Assembly: GCA_030605265.1 (NCBI GenBank) | Contig: JAUWIR010000043.1 | Location: forward strand, 1-13,650 | DNA: 13,650 nt | From: Pseudomonadota bacterium | GTDB taxonomy: Bacteria > SZUA-182 > DTGQ01 | Direction of reading: 5' to 3' | Shown here: positions 7,458 to 13,650 of the stretch, one piece after another | How the letters are laid out: every line of letters begins with the position of its first letter | Position numbering within the stretch: the first letter of the stretch is position 1 | Program-made: the position numbers and the translations under genes | Notes under the pieces: model-generated | Told to the model about the DNA's origin: nothing | The model's database searches: none | The model's input: only the letters and a program-made list of their open reading frames with translations

Positions 7458-8155
7458 GTTAACCCTACAACGACATTTAAATATTAATTTTTTGGCCTAA
7501 GCATTTTTTCTTTCTATAAGACTGAGGGTTTTTGGGCTGTTAAAAAGGGTGCGTAGAACATACAGATATCACTTTACAGATAAAGGACGATTGTTAATCA
7601 TTTTGTCGATCAAATTAAGAACTATGGCTGTAATTCCCATCCTTAATTTTTTAGTTAATTATTTGAAATTATTTGAAATATAAAGCTGCTTAAAATTTTT
7701 TGCACAAAAAAAAGAATATTGTTAATACAGGCTCTTTACAGCTTTTCAGTAATTGGACATTCAGTTTCTTGATTTAATAGGGATTTTGAGTTAATTTGAA
7801 TGTCCAATTTTATTGTCAATAAAATTAATAAGTTATAACAATATTGTTGATAGTATGTTAGGAGCCTGTTATAATAAAAGACCTGGCCCCTAAAGCTGCT
7901 ACACTATTTCCTAAATAATTACAGAAGCAATAATACATTAGCTTAAGAGCATATTGAGAAATACTACTTAAATTCCATAATGCTTTTTCAGTAAAAGGAT
8001 TATCTCAATTCCAAATTTAATTTGGAAAGATGTCTAAAGGAGAATTCAAAAGTTGATCCTAACGATTTAAGGTGGCAACTCTTGCATTTAAAGAGAGCTA
8101 GTCAATAGTGGAGGTTTGACCCCAACTTTCACAAAAAATAATGAACTAATCGGCT
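7458..8155. other. AT-rich spacer with nested repeats and no convincing gene
   Basis: No convincing coding frame is seen on either strand. The stretch contains several short symmetric structures: a 13-bp inverted repeat (7751-7763 / 7797-7809), the palindrome AACAATATTGTT (7837-7848), a near-perfect 13-bp direct repeat AATATTGTTrATA (7715-7727 and 7840-7852), an exact 10-bp direct repeat TAAAGCTGCT (7681-7690 and 7891-7900), ACAGGCTC inverted as GAGCCTGT (7727-7734 / 7862-7869), and a TTCCAAAT-TTA-ATTTGGAA hairpin (8009-8027). A short open stretch (about 7998-8107, ending DLRWQLLHLKRASQ then a stop) could be debris of a lost gene. The whole looks like decayed mobile or repeat DNA. Confidence 0.5.
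7751..7809. repeat. 13-bp inverted repeat with 33-bp centre
   Basis: AATTGGACATTCA (7751-7763) is matched exactly by TGAATGTCCAATT (7797-7809). It could be the ends of a very small element, an operator, or a stem. It is not followed by a gene within 300 bases, so an operator role is less likely. Confidence 0.6.
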
Positions 8156-8479
8156 ATGCGGAGGCTTCCCCCCACTTCTCATACTAATCCTCATGCGGGG
8201 GCCACAAGGAGCGGTTCTAAATCCTTGTCTTTTTTTACACGGATATTATTGAATAGAACAAAGGAAGGGGATACTGTTTTTGACCCTTTTTCTGGAGTTG
8301 CATCTACAGCAGTAGCCGCAATGTTGAATAATAGAAGATATATAGGCTGTGAATTGGATAAAGTTGTTTTTGAGCATGGAAATAAAAGGCTGGATGATAT
8401 AAATCATCTTAAAATTTATAGAAATATTTTTCCTTTTAAGATGAAAAAAGGTATGATTACAGATGGTAATTTGAAATAA
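8156..8479 (+). pseudogene. C-terminal fragment of a DNA N4/N6 methyltransferase
   Basis: Residues 25-82 match the end of a beta-class DNA amino-methyltransferase. SLSFFTRILLNRTKEGD corresponds to the motif X region, then comes TVFDPFSGVASTAVAAM with the SAM-binding DPFSGVAST (43-51, family form DPFxGxGTT), and RRYIGCELDK with the acidic residue of motif II. The catalytic DPPY/SPPY motif and the target-recognition region, which precede this part in beta-class enzymes, are absent. A stop at 8147-8149 closes the frame upstream, no ribosome site precedes ATG 8156, and the first 20 residues do not look like the family. DPFSGVAST also has Ala where the second Gly is usual. I infer a truncated, inactive remnant of a restriction-modification or phage methylase. 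Confidence 0.65.
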
Positions 8480-8611
8480 GGAGGAGAGCTTCAAAACTAC
8501 CCTCAATATAGTCTTTGAAATATGTCCCCTAGTCATGCCATTTCAATATAGATCTATTAATTCATACTTTATGAGATTGATTTGAAATCACTTCTCAGGT
8601 CTATCTATAAA

Positions 8612-8686
8612 TTTGCATGGAAAACCCTTAAATATGCAAGGGATGCATGGATTATTTCCATTCATTCCATGCAAAAAGTGCATGGA
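8612..8686. promoter_or_regulatory. Cluster of four TGCATGGA sites, candidate upstream activator sequence
   Basis: TGCATGGA occurs in direct orientation at 8614-8621, 8644-8651 and 8679-8686, and inverted (TCCATGCA) at 8666-8673. The outer pair extends to an exact 11-bp inverted repeat, TTTGCATGGAA (8612-8622) / TTCCATGCAAA (8665-8675). A smaller dyad, ATGGA-N5-TCCAT, lies at 8647-8661. The cluster is about 120-195 bases upstream of the sigma-54-like element at 8806, a normal distance for enhancer sites of sigma-54 activators. The binding protein is unknown; the activator starting at 11777 is the obvious candidate. Confidence 0.55.
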
Positions 8687-8805
8687 AGATATTTTACCTA
8701 CCTTACCTCATAAGCCTATAATGAAAACTTTTGATACCAGTATCTCCTTTATATATAAAGCCTTCACTAAATAGCAAACCTTTATTTCAAGTCTTTCCTC
8801 AAATA

Positions 8806-8821
8806 TGGCATGAAACTGGCA
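8806..8821 (+). promoter_or_regulatory. Predicted sigma-54 (-24/-12) promoter
   Basis: TGGCATGAAACTGGCA has the invariant GG (8807-8808) and GC (8819-8820) separated by exactly 10 bases. It matches TGGCAC-N5-TTGCA at 9 of 11 fixed positions. Transcription would start near 8832, leaving a leader of about 107 bases before the lipoprotein start at 8939. It lies between the TGCATGGA cluster and an operon that encodes a sigma-54-type activator. One such match in 13 kb can arise by chance; the context raises the confidence. Confidence 0.55.
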
Positions 8822-8938
8822 ATATAGAATCATACAAATTCAACATATTTGTTTCATCTTTTCGAAACATCTTTTACTCTGACAAACCGGAAAATAAAAG
8901 ATGTATTCATTTAATCTTAATCAAAAGGAGGTTTAAAA

Positions 8939-9560
8939 ATGTTAACTCAATTATCTACTCGACAACGTATATCGAAAAGATATACTATATTAACAACTTT
9001 GGCTTTTTTTATTCTATTTAGTGGATGTGCAGGGAAAAAAATAAGAACGGTCGGATTTGAAGAAGTAAAAGCTCCTTTGTGGGTAACAGAAGGAAGCGGC
9101 GCATTTGAGAATGAAGGCAAAAAAATCTTCTATGGTGTCGGATCAGCAACAGGGATACAAAAATTATTCCCTTCTTCGCACCACATCTGAAAATCGATCA
9201 AGAAATGAAGTAGCTAAAATATTTGAAGTATATACAGCATCTCTTATGACAGATTACGCTTCTTCTACAACAGCCGAAGATTTTGATTCGTCAAGTGAAG
9301 AGCAACATGTAGAACAAGCAATTAAAGCTACTGTAGCTGTCACTTTATCTGGTGTTGAAATTGTTGACCACTGGGAGCATCCAACTAAGGGTATAATCTT
9401 TTCCTTGGCAAGACTTGATCTTGATGAGTTTGGGCAAAACATTGATAGACTGAAGAATATAAACTCAAAGGTAAAAGAATATGTAAAAGAAAACGCTGAA
9501 AGGTTGCATGAGAAATTAATGAAAGAGGAAAAACGGCTAAAAGAAGAACGAAATAGTTAA
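8939..9560 (+). CDS. LPP20-like outer-envelope lipoprotein, interrupted by a +1 frameshift
   Basis: The start has a strong site AGGAGGT (8926-8932), 6 bases before ATG 8939. The N-terminus is a lipoprotein signal peptide with a hydrophobic core and lipobox LFSGC (Cys30), followed by an LPP20-type domain: APLWVTEGSGAF, KKIFYGVGSATGI, LLRTTSENRSRNEVAKIFE, SSEEQHVEQAI, LSGVEIVDHWEHP, FSLARLDLDEF, and a charged helical tail. The first frame (8939-9190) reads to GVGSATGIQ and then fails. The rest continues in the next frame to 9560. Removing one A from the AAAAA run at 9159-9163 joins them as GIQNYSLLRTT, the expected family sequence, giving a product of 206 aa. The gene may therefore be intact with an assembly error, newly broken, or expressed through slippage. 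It is the first gene of the sensory module, 67 bases before the next. Confidence 0.75.
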
Positions 9561-9611
9561 GTTAAACGCTATATTATTGATAAAACTAAAACTAATGAAA
9601 ATAGGTTCAGT

Positions 9612-9617
9612 GAGGAG
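9612..9617 (+). promoter_or_regulatory. Ribosome binding site favouring ATG 9628
   Basis: GAGGAG lies 10 bases before ATG 9628. The earlier in-frame starts (TTG 9577, ATG 9595) have no purine-rich site, so 9628 is preferred even though the signal peptide then begins with a longer polar stretch. Confidence 0.5.
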
Positions 9618-9627
9618 TAACAGGTTA

Positions 9628-11775
9628 ATGGTGAACATAGGCGCATGGACAAATATTAGAAAATTGCATATCTATCATTTAGATCCCTGCATTTTCATCT
9701 ACCCTCTTCTGCTGATACTCTTCGTTTCACCTATTGGATGCCATCAAAGAATACAAGATATGAAACAAATCTCTGTACAAAAAATGGCTCCATCATGGGT
9801 TACTAAGCGTAAAGATGCAAGATACCCAAATACCTTTTACCTACTTGGCATTGGCGTATCAGAAAAGGATAGAGCTTCAGCTGATGAGAGCGCACAGGTA
9901 GATCTTGTCAAACAGATAGGTATGGAATTGTCAGGGGAAGAGACATCTTTTCAACTTGAGGCAAGTGAAAATAATACTAAACATTCCAAGATTACTCAGG
10001 AATCGAAAATAGAATCAACTATAAAAACAAAGATAGAAGCAAAGATAGCTGGATTAACCATAAGCGAAAGATGGTATGACGAAAATAACAAAAAATTCTA
10101 TTCCTTAGCTACTTTGAATAGAGACATTGCCTCAAAAGCTCTAAAATCCGAAATCATTAATAAAAAAGAGAGCGTAGATAACCTTTATTCATCAGCTTTG
10201 GATTATGAAAAAGATAAAGAATTTGTCAAAGCTTTGATTAATTACAAAGAAGCTTACATTGAAAAAGTTGCTCTTGATAACCTTCTACAGAAATATCTCG
10301 TTATTAAAAAGAAAAGTATTGAATCCGCTGACCAAGAATTAGAACTAAAGATAAAAAATAGGGCCGTATCAACATCCGAAATTAAGAAAAAGATGGATAC
10401 TCTTATCTCAAGGATAAAGATTATTACTGTAAACGGAAATAATCAAAAAGGTCTTCCAGCAAATCCATTATCTAAGGAGCTTGTGGTCAAAGTAGTTATT
10501 GATAAAGAATATCCGGTAGCTGATGTTCCGGTGGAATTTACATTCGATTCTTCTACAGGAGAAATTGATGCTGAAGTATTAACTGATGCAACTGGTGTAG
10601 CAAGGGCAAAAGTATACAATGTTAACTCCTCAAATAAGGTAAATACCATCTCTGCTGTGATTAATATTGACGGTATACATGAGTTAAAGAAAAAAAAAGC
10701 AGTATTTACTTATCATCTTCAAACCCAGTTTTCTAAGGAGTTAAAAGAATACACATGGCATGAGGGCATAGTTAAACTGGTAGAAGAGCTTATAGCCAAG
10801 ATATATGATGAAGGTGTTATAAAAGTGGCGGTCTTAGACTTTATAGAGGCAAGAAGTGAGAAAAGGCTTGTGTTAAGTAAAATCATAGAATCTGACTTAG
10901 AAATAACTTTTGGTATGGTAGAAGATCTTATAGTTATTGATACAGAAGAAAGCATGGGCAAGACTAAAGAGCGAAGAGATAGAGCCAAGGCATTAAAAGC
11001 GGATATATATCTATCAGGGGTATATTTACTTAATGATAACGGACTTAAAATAAACGCTAAATTAGTGGATACAGATAAAGGAACACTTATTTCTACAGCT
11101 AGGGTTATCATAGCTAGGAAAGAAGTTAATATTGCTGATTTAAAACCTGCTCCTTATGAAAAACAGGATATAAAAACTTCTTCATATGATCTTGTAGTCG
11201 ATAAATTATATTTCAAAGAAGAAGAGGACCAAATATTTAATATTGATGTATGGACTGACAAAAAAGAGTATGAGATAGGAGACGCTCTTAACATCCTTTT
11301 TAAATCAGATAGAGACTGTTATCTAAACCTTTTAGATATTGGAACAAGTGGTAAATTAACTGTACTATTCCCCAATTCATTCAATAGTAATAACTTTATA
11401 AAGGGAGGGAGAACATACTCAATACCAAGAGATTTTGGAAAGTTCACTATCGACGTAGTAGATCCTGTAGGAGTGGAAAGAATTAAGGCCATAGCTACTC
11501 TTGAGCCATTCACTCTTGTTAAAGGTAAAATTTCTAAAGGATTTTATTCTATTGAAAAAAATAATGTAAGAGGAATTGGCGGTATAAAAGTAAGCATTGA
11601 AAACCTTTCTTCCGTAAACTGGGCACAGGATTATACAGAGATCCGGATATATCAAAAGGGAGTGTATCGAACGATGAGAACTAGAAGCATCAAAGATCCT
11701 GATAAGCCACAGCCACCAATAGATATTATAGGAACATCCGGTGTAAAAAAAGATATAGATGAGGAAGGGAAGTGA
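9628..11775 (+). CDS. Multidomain envelope protein: LPP20-like, TPR-like, Ig-like, FlgO/CsgG-like and DUF4384 domains
   Basis: The protein has 715 aa from ATG 9628. A hydrophobic segment (about 21-36) ends in SPIGC, a possible but weak lipobox (Cys38). Domains in order: LPP20-like (about 52-170: APSWVTKRKD, FYLLGIGVSEKDRASADESA, LTISERWYD, KFYSLATLNRD); a helical TPR-like hairpin (185-225); a charged linker; an Ig-like Big_1-type domain (about 280-362: PVADVPVEFTFDSSTGEID, LTDATGVARAKV); a FlgO/CsgG/TolB-like alpha-beta domain (about 380-500: IKVAVLDFIEA, KALKADIYLSGVY, LKINAKLVDTDKGTLIS); and a DUF4384 domain (about 535-630: IDVWTDKKEYEIGD, CYLNLLDIGTSGKLTVLFPN). These families are typical of outer-membrane or periplasmic assembly and sensing proteins. 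It lies between an LPP20 lipoprotein and a CHASE2 sensor, so I infer that it presents or relays an envelope signal. The exact role is unknown. Confidence 0.8.
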   Translation: MVNIGAWTNIRKLHIYHLDPCIFIYPLLLILFVSPIGCHQRIQDMKQISVQKMAPSWVTKRKDARYPNTFYLLGIGVSEKDRASADESAQVDLVKQIGMELSGEETSFQLEASENNTKHSKITQESKIESTIKTKIEAKIAGLTISERWYDENNKKFYSLATLNRDIASKALKSEIINKKESVDNLYSSALDYEKDKEFVKALINYKEAYIEKVALDNLLQKYLVIKKKSIESADQELELKIKNRAVSTSEIKKKMDTLISRIKIITVNGNNQKGLPANPLSKELVVKVVIDKEYPVADVPVEFTFDSSTGEIDAEVLTDATGVARAKVYNVNSSNKVNTISAVINIDGIHELKKKKAVFTYHLQTQFSKELKEYTWHEGIVKLVEELIAKIYDEGVIKVAVLDFIEARSEKRLVLSKIIESDLEITFGMVEDLIVIDTEESMGKTKERRDRAKALKADIYLSGVYLLNDNGLKINAKLVDTDKGTLISTARVIIARKEVNIADLKPAPYEKQDIKTSSYDLVVDKLYFKEEEDQIFNIDVWTDKKEYEIGDALNILFKSDRDCYLNLLDIGTSGKLTVLFPNSFNSNNFIKGGRTYSIPRDFGKFTIDVVDPVGVERIKAIATLEPFTLVKGKISKGFYSIEKNNVRGIGGIKVSIENLSSVNWAQDYTEIRIYQKGVYRTMRTRSIKDPDKPQPPIDIIGTSGVKKDIDEEGK

Positions 11776-11776
11776 A

Positions 11777-13650
11777 ATGTTAGGGAGTGACCATGAAACT
11801 TTAAAAAAATGCCTTTGGCTTGGCCTATTAGCTTCCCTTATAGTATTTACAATTACATCGGTTTTTACTGATATATTCAATGATTGGGAACTTAAAACCT
11901 ATGACTATAGGATGAGGGCAAGAGGCAAGATCAAGACTTATCCAAATATTATCCTAATTGATATAGATGATAGGAGTATAAAAAGCATTGGTAGATTTCC
12001 ATGGGATCGGTCTTATCATGCCAAAATGATAGAAATTTTAACTTCTAACAACGCTCATACAATAGCTTATGACATCCTATTCCATCAGCCGTCAGATAAG
12101 AAAAATGATGACCTTCTGATAGAAGCTACTAAAGAATCAAAAACGTATTATCCGGTTGGATTTGACTTTACATTTACAGATATAAGCGGAACCAAAAGCA
12201 GTGAAGAAGTAGATATAGAATATTTAAAATCATATGGATTCGGACGATTCCTTGGAGACAGCAAAGAAATATTATCCGTAAAAAGAGCAATTGCGCCTAT
12301 GGAAAAGATTGCTGATGCTTCAAAAGGATTAGGGCATATATCATCAAACAGAGATAGAGATGGTGTAATCAGAAGAGTCCCGTTGGTAGTAGAGCTGAAA
12401 GGAGTACTTTTCCCTTCATTTGCTCTTATATCAGTCATGAATTACTTGGATGTTCCAGAAGATAAAATAATTATACATCTTGGAAAGAATATAACTTTAA
12501 AAGGAGCACTTTTCCCAGAAGAGGATAGAAGAAGAGATATCGTTATTCCTATTGATGACAAAGGAATGATGCTGATTAACTATGCTGGGAAATGGATTGA
12601 TACCTTTCGTCATTACTCATTCAAAAACATCATTGATATAGATACTACTGATAGTGAAGGAGAACTTTTTAAAGACAATATTGTTATCGTTAGCAATTCA
12701 GCCTCTGGGTATGATATCAAACCTATACCTATTGAAAATAGCTATCCTGGCGGAGGCATACATGCAAATATTATCAACACTATCCTCACAGAACACTTTC
12801 TTGTGGAAGCAAACCTATTACTGAAGGTACTAATTATTTTAGCATTAGGGTTAATAGGCGCATTAAGCGGATTCTTCATCAAATGGCACTATAAGATAGC
12901 CTCCCTCATATTGCTCTTATCTGGGTATATCATGATGAGCTTTTATCTATTTAAAGTGGGTGTAGTATTACAGGTACTCTCTCCAGCCATAACACTTATC
13001 TTAGGAAGTATGCTTGTCTCATTTTATCAGATTCAATCTGAAAGGAATGCTGTAATTAGCTTAAGTGAAGAAAAACAAACTTTAAAGCTGGAACTGGAGC
13101 TAATAAGTAAAAAACTTACTGAAAAAGAGGATGAAATAATCCAAATATTGACCAAACTATCTAATCAAGAGCATTTCACTGATTCTCATTTAAAGGAAAA
13201 ACTTCGTATAGGAAAAGATGAAAAGGAAATCCTTGAGAAAAAAAAGGTTATGATCCTTCGTCAACTATCTCCTTTTGAATCCGAAGTACTTCAAAAAGAG
13301 ACTGAGAATCACCATATTGTTACCAGAAGTAGAAAACTATTAGAAGCATTTGATCTTGCAAAAAAAGTAGCTTCTACTGATCATGGTGTACTGTTATTAG
13401 GCGAGTCAGGGACAGGAAAAGAACTTTTTGCTAAAGCTATTCATGCCATGAGCAAGAGAAATCAAAAGGAGCTGGTTACTGTAAATGTAGCCTCCATTGT
13501 ACCTACTCTTGCTGAAAGTGAGCTTTTTGGGCACGTAAAAGGTGCTTTTGCAGGAGCTGAAAGAAACAGGGAAGGATTGTTTCAAAAAGCAGATAAAGGC
13601 ACCTTATTTCTTGATGAGATAGGTGATCTTCACCCTGATATACAAGCCAA
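11777..13650 (+). CDS. CHASE2-domain transmembrane sensor fused to an AAA+ sigma-54 activator domain (3' end outside window)
   Basis: The open frame runs from ATG 11777 (one base after the previous stop, purine-rich GAGGAAGGGAAG before it) to the window edge, 624 codons. TM1 is at about 12-34. The extracytoplasmic CHASE2 domain spans about 35-345 (KTYDYRMRARG, ILIDIDDRSIKSIGRFPWDR, IAYDILF, GLGHISSNRDRDGVIRRVPL, GGGIHANIINTILTEHF). Three clustered membrane helices follow (about 347-369, 373-395, 396-418), the usual CHASE2 arrangement. Next come a coiled coil (about 419-465) and a sigma-54 interaction AAA+ domain: Walker A GESGTGKE (542-549), ESELFGHVKGAFAGA with GAFAGA at 589-594, and Walker B GTLFLDEIGD (608-617). 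No receiver domain is present, so the signal should come through the membrane. The GAFTGA Thr is Ala (codon GCA). The expected C-terminal DNA-binding helix-turn-helix is not in view. Confidence 0.9.
   Translation, partial: MLGSDHETLKKCLWLGLLASLIVFTITSVFTDIFNDWELKTYDYRMRARGKIKTYPNIILIDIDDRSIKSIGRFPWDRSYHAKMIEILTSNNAHTIAYDILFHQPSDKKNDDLLIEATKESKTYYPVGFDFTFTDISGTKSSEEVDIEYLKSYGFGRFLGDSKEILSVKRAIAPMEKIADASKGLGHISSNRDRDGVIRRVPLVVELKGVLFPSFALISVMNYLDVPEDKIIIHLGKNITLKGALFPEEDRRRDIVIPIDDKGMMLINYAGKWIDTFRHYSFKNIIDIDTTDSEGELFKDNIVIVSNSASGYDIKPIPIENSYPGGGIHANIINTILTEHFLVEANLLLKVLIILALGLIGALSGFFIKWHYKIASLILLLSGYIMMSFYLFKVGVVLQVLSPAITLILGSMLVSFYQIQSERNAVISLSEEKQTLKLELELISKKLTEKEDEIIQILTKLSNQEHFTDSHLKEKLRIGKDEKEILEKKKVMILRQLSPFESEVLQKETENHHIVTRSRKLLEAFDLAKKVASTDHGVLLLGESGTGKELFAKAIHAMSKRNQKELVTVNVASIVPTLAESELFGHVKGAFAGAERNREGLFQKADKGTLFLDEIGDLHPDIQA

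Larger units (their letters stand above)
8480..8938. other. Upstream regulatory region of the CHASE2/LPP20 module
   Basis: This is 459 bases with no credible gene. It holds the TGCATGGA cluster, the sigma-54-like element and the AGGAGGT ribosome site listed separately. A small hairpin CCCTT...AAGGG (8625-8642) sits inside the cluster. An open frame from 8731 to 9021 has no ribosome site, has unlikely composition and overlaps the lipoprotein start, so it is not called. Confidence 0.5.

Noticed and set aside
8073..8086. TGGCAACTCTTGCA, resembling a sigma-54 promoter
   Set aside because: The GG and GC are only 8 bases apart instead of 10; sigma-54 spacing is strict, and no intact gene follows.
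8612..8686. The TGCATGGA cluster as a CRISPR array
   Set aside because: The repeat unit is only 8-11 bases, spacing is irregular, one copy is inverted and no cas genes are present.
8731..9021. Open frame of 96 codons on the + strand
   Set aside because: No ribosome site, rich in Ile/Tyr/Asn/Phe as expected for AT-rich non-coding DNA, and it overlaps the well-supported lipoprotein start at 8939 in another frame.
10719..11111. 130-codon open frame on the - strand
   Set aside because: Antisense shadow of the multidomain envelope gene; Ser/Leu/Ile-rich low-information sequence with no ribosome site.
11419..11880. 153-codon open frame on the - strand
   Set aside because: It lies opposite the ends of two strongly supported + strand genes and has no family resemblance.

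Overview
The window is AT-rich DNA from a Gram-negative-type bacterium. Lipoprotein signal peptides, a GspE/PilB secretion ATPase, a sigma-54 activator and a CHASE2 sensor all fit a diderm. The gene mix (membrane-anchored MutS-like ATPase, BCAM0308-family zinc protein, LPP20/DUF4384 lipoproteins, scattered short repeats) suggests an environmental lineage, possibly uncultured (Desulfobacterota-, Nitrospirota-, Planctomycetota- or candidate-phylum-like). No rRNA or other marker gene is present, so taxonomy is open.

Layout. 6-1835 (+) encodes a membrane-anchored MutS-family ATPase. 1894-2403 (-) encodes a BCAM0308-type zinc-ribbon protein convergent to it. 2404-2898 holds a broken GxxExxx-family gene lying between two inverted copies of an 18-bp repeat. 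2899-7357 (+) is a compact operon of three genes: a receiver protein with a degenerate GGDEF domain, a GspE/PilB-type ATPase, and a small unknown protein. The ATPase carries four tandem MshEN-like motifs, two of which match the c-di-GMP-binding consensus fully, and an unusual C-terminal extension of about 255 residues. 7358-8938 is mostly non-coding. It contains a strong hairpin, inverted and direct repeats, and an orphan C-terminal piece of a DNA methyltransferase.

The right end (8600-13650) looks like one self-contained module. A cluster of TGCATGGA repeats lies about 120-195 bp upstream of a good sigma-54 -24/-12 match (8806-8821). Three genes follow on the + strand: an LPP20-like lipoprotein (interrupted by a one-base frameshift), a multidomain envelope protein (LPP20-like, TPR-like, Ig-like, FlgO/CsgG-like, DUF4384), and a CHASE2-AAA+ sigma-54 activator cut by the window edge. 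I infer that the envelope proteins and the CHASE2 sensor belong to one signalling circuit, and that the activator may drive its own operon through the repeat cluster. The activator reads GAFAGA where sigma-54 activators normally have GAFTGA, so either it works in a modified way or its output is not sigma-54.

Arginine codon use differs between the two halves: CGN is common in the left-hand operon, AGA/AGG dominates in the right-hand module. This suggests different histories for the two parts, separated by the remnant-rich spacer.
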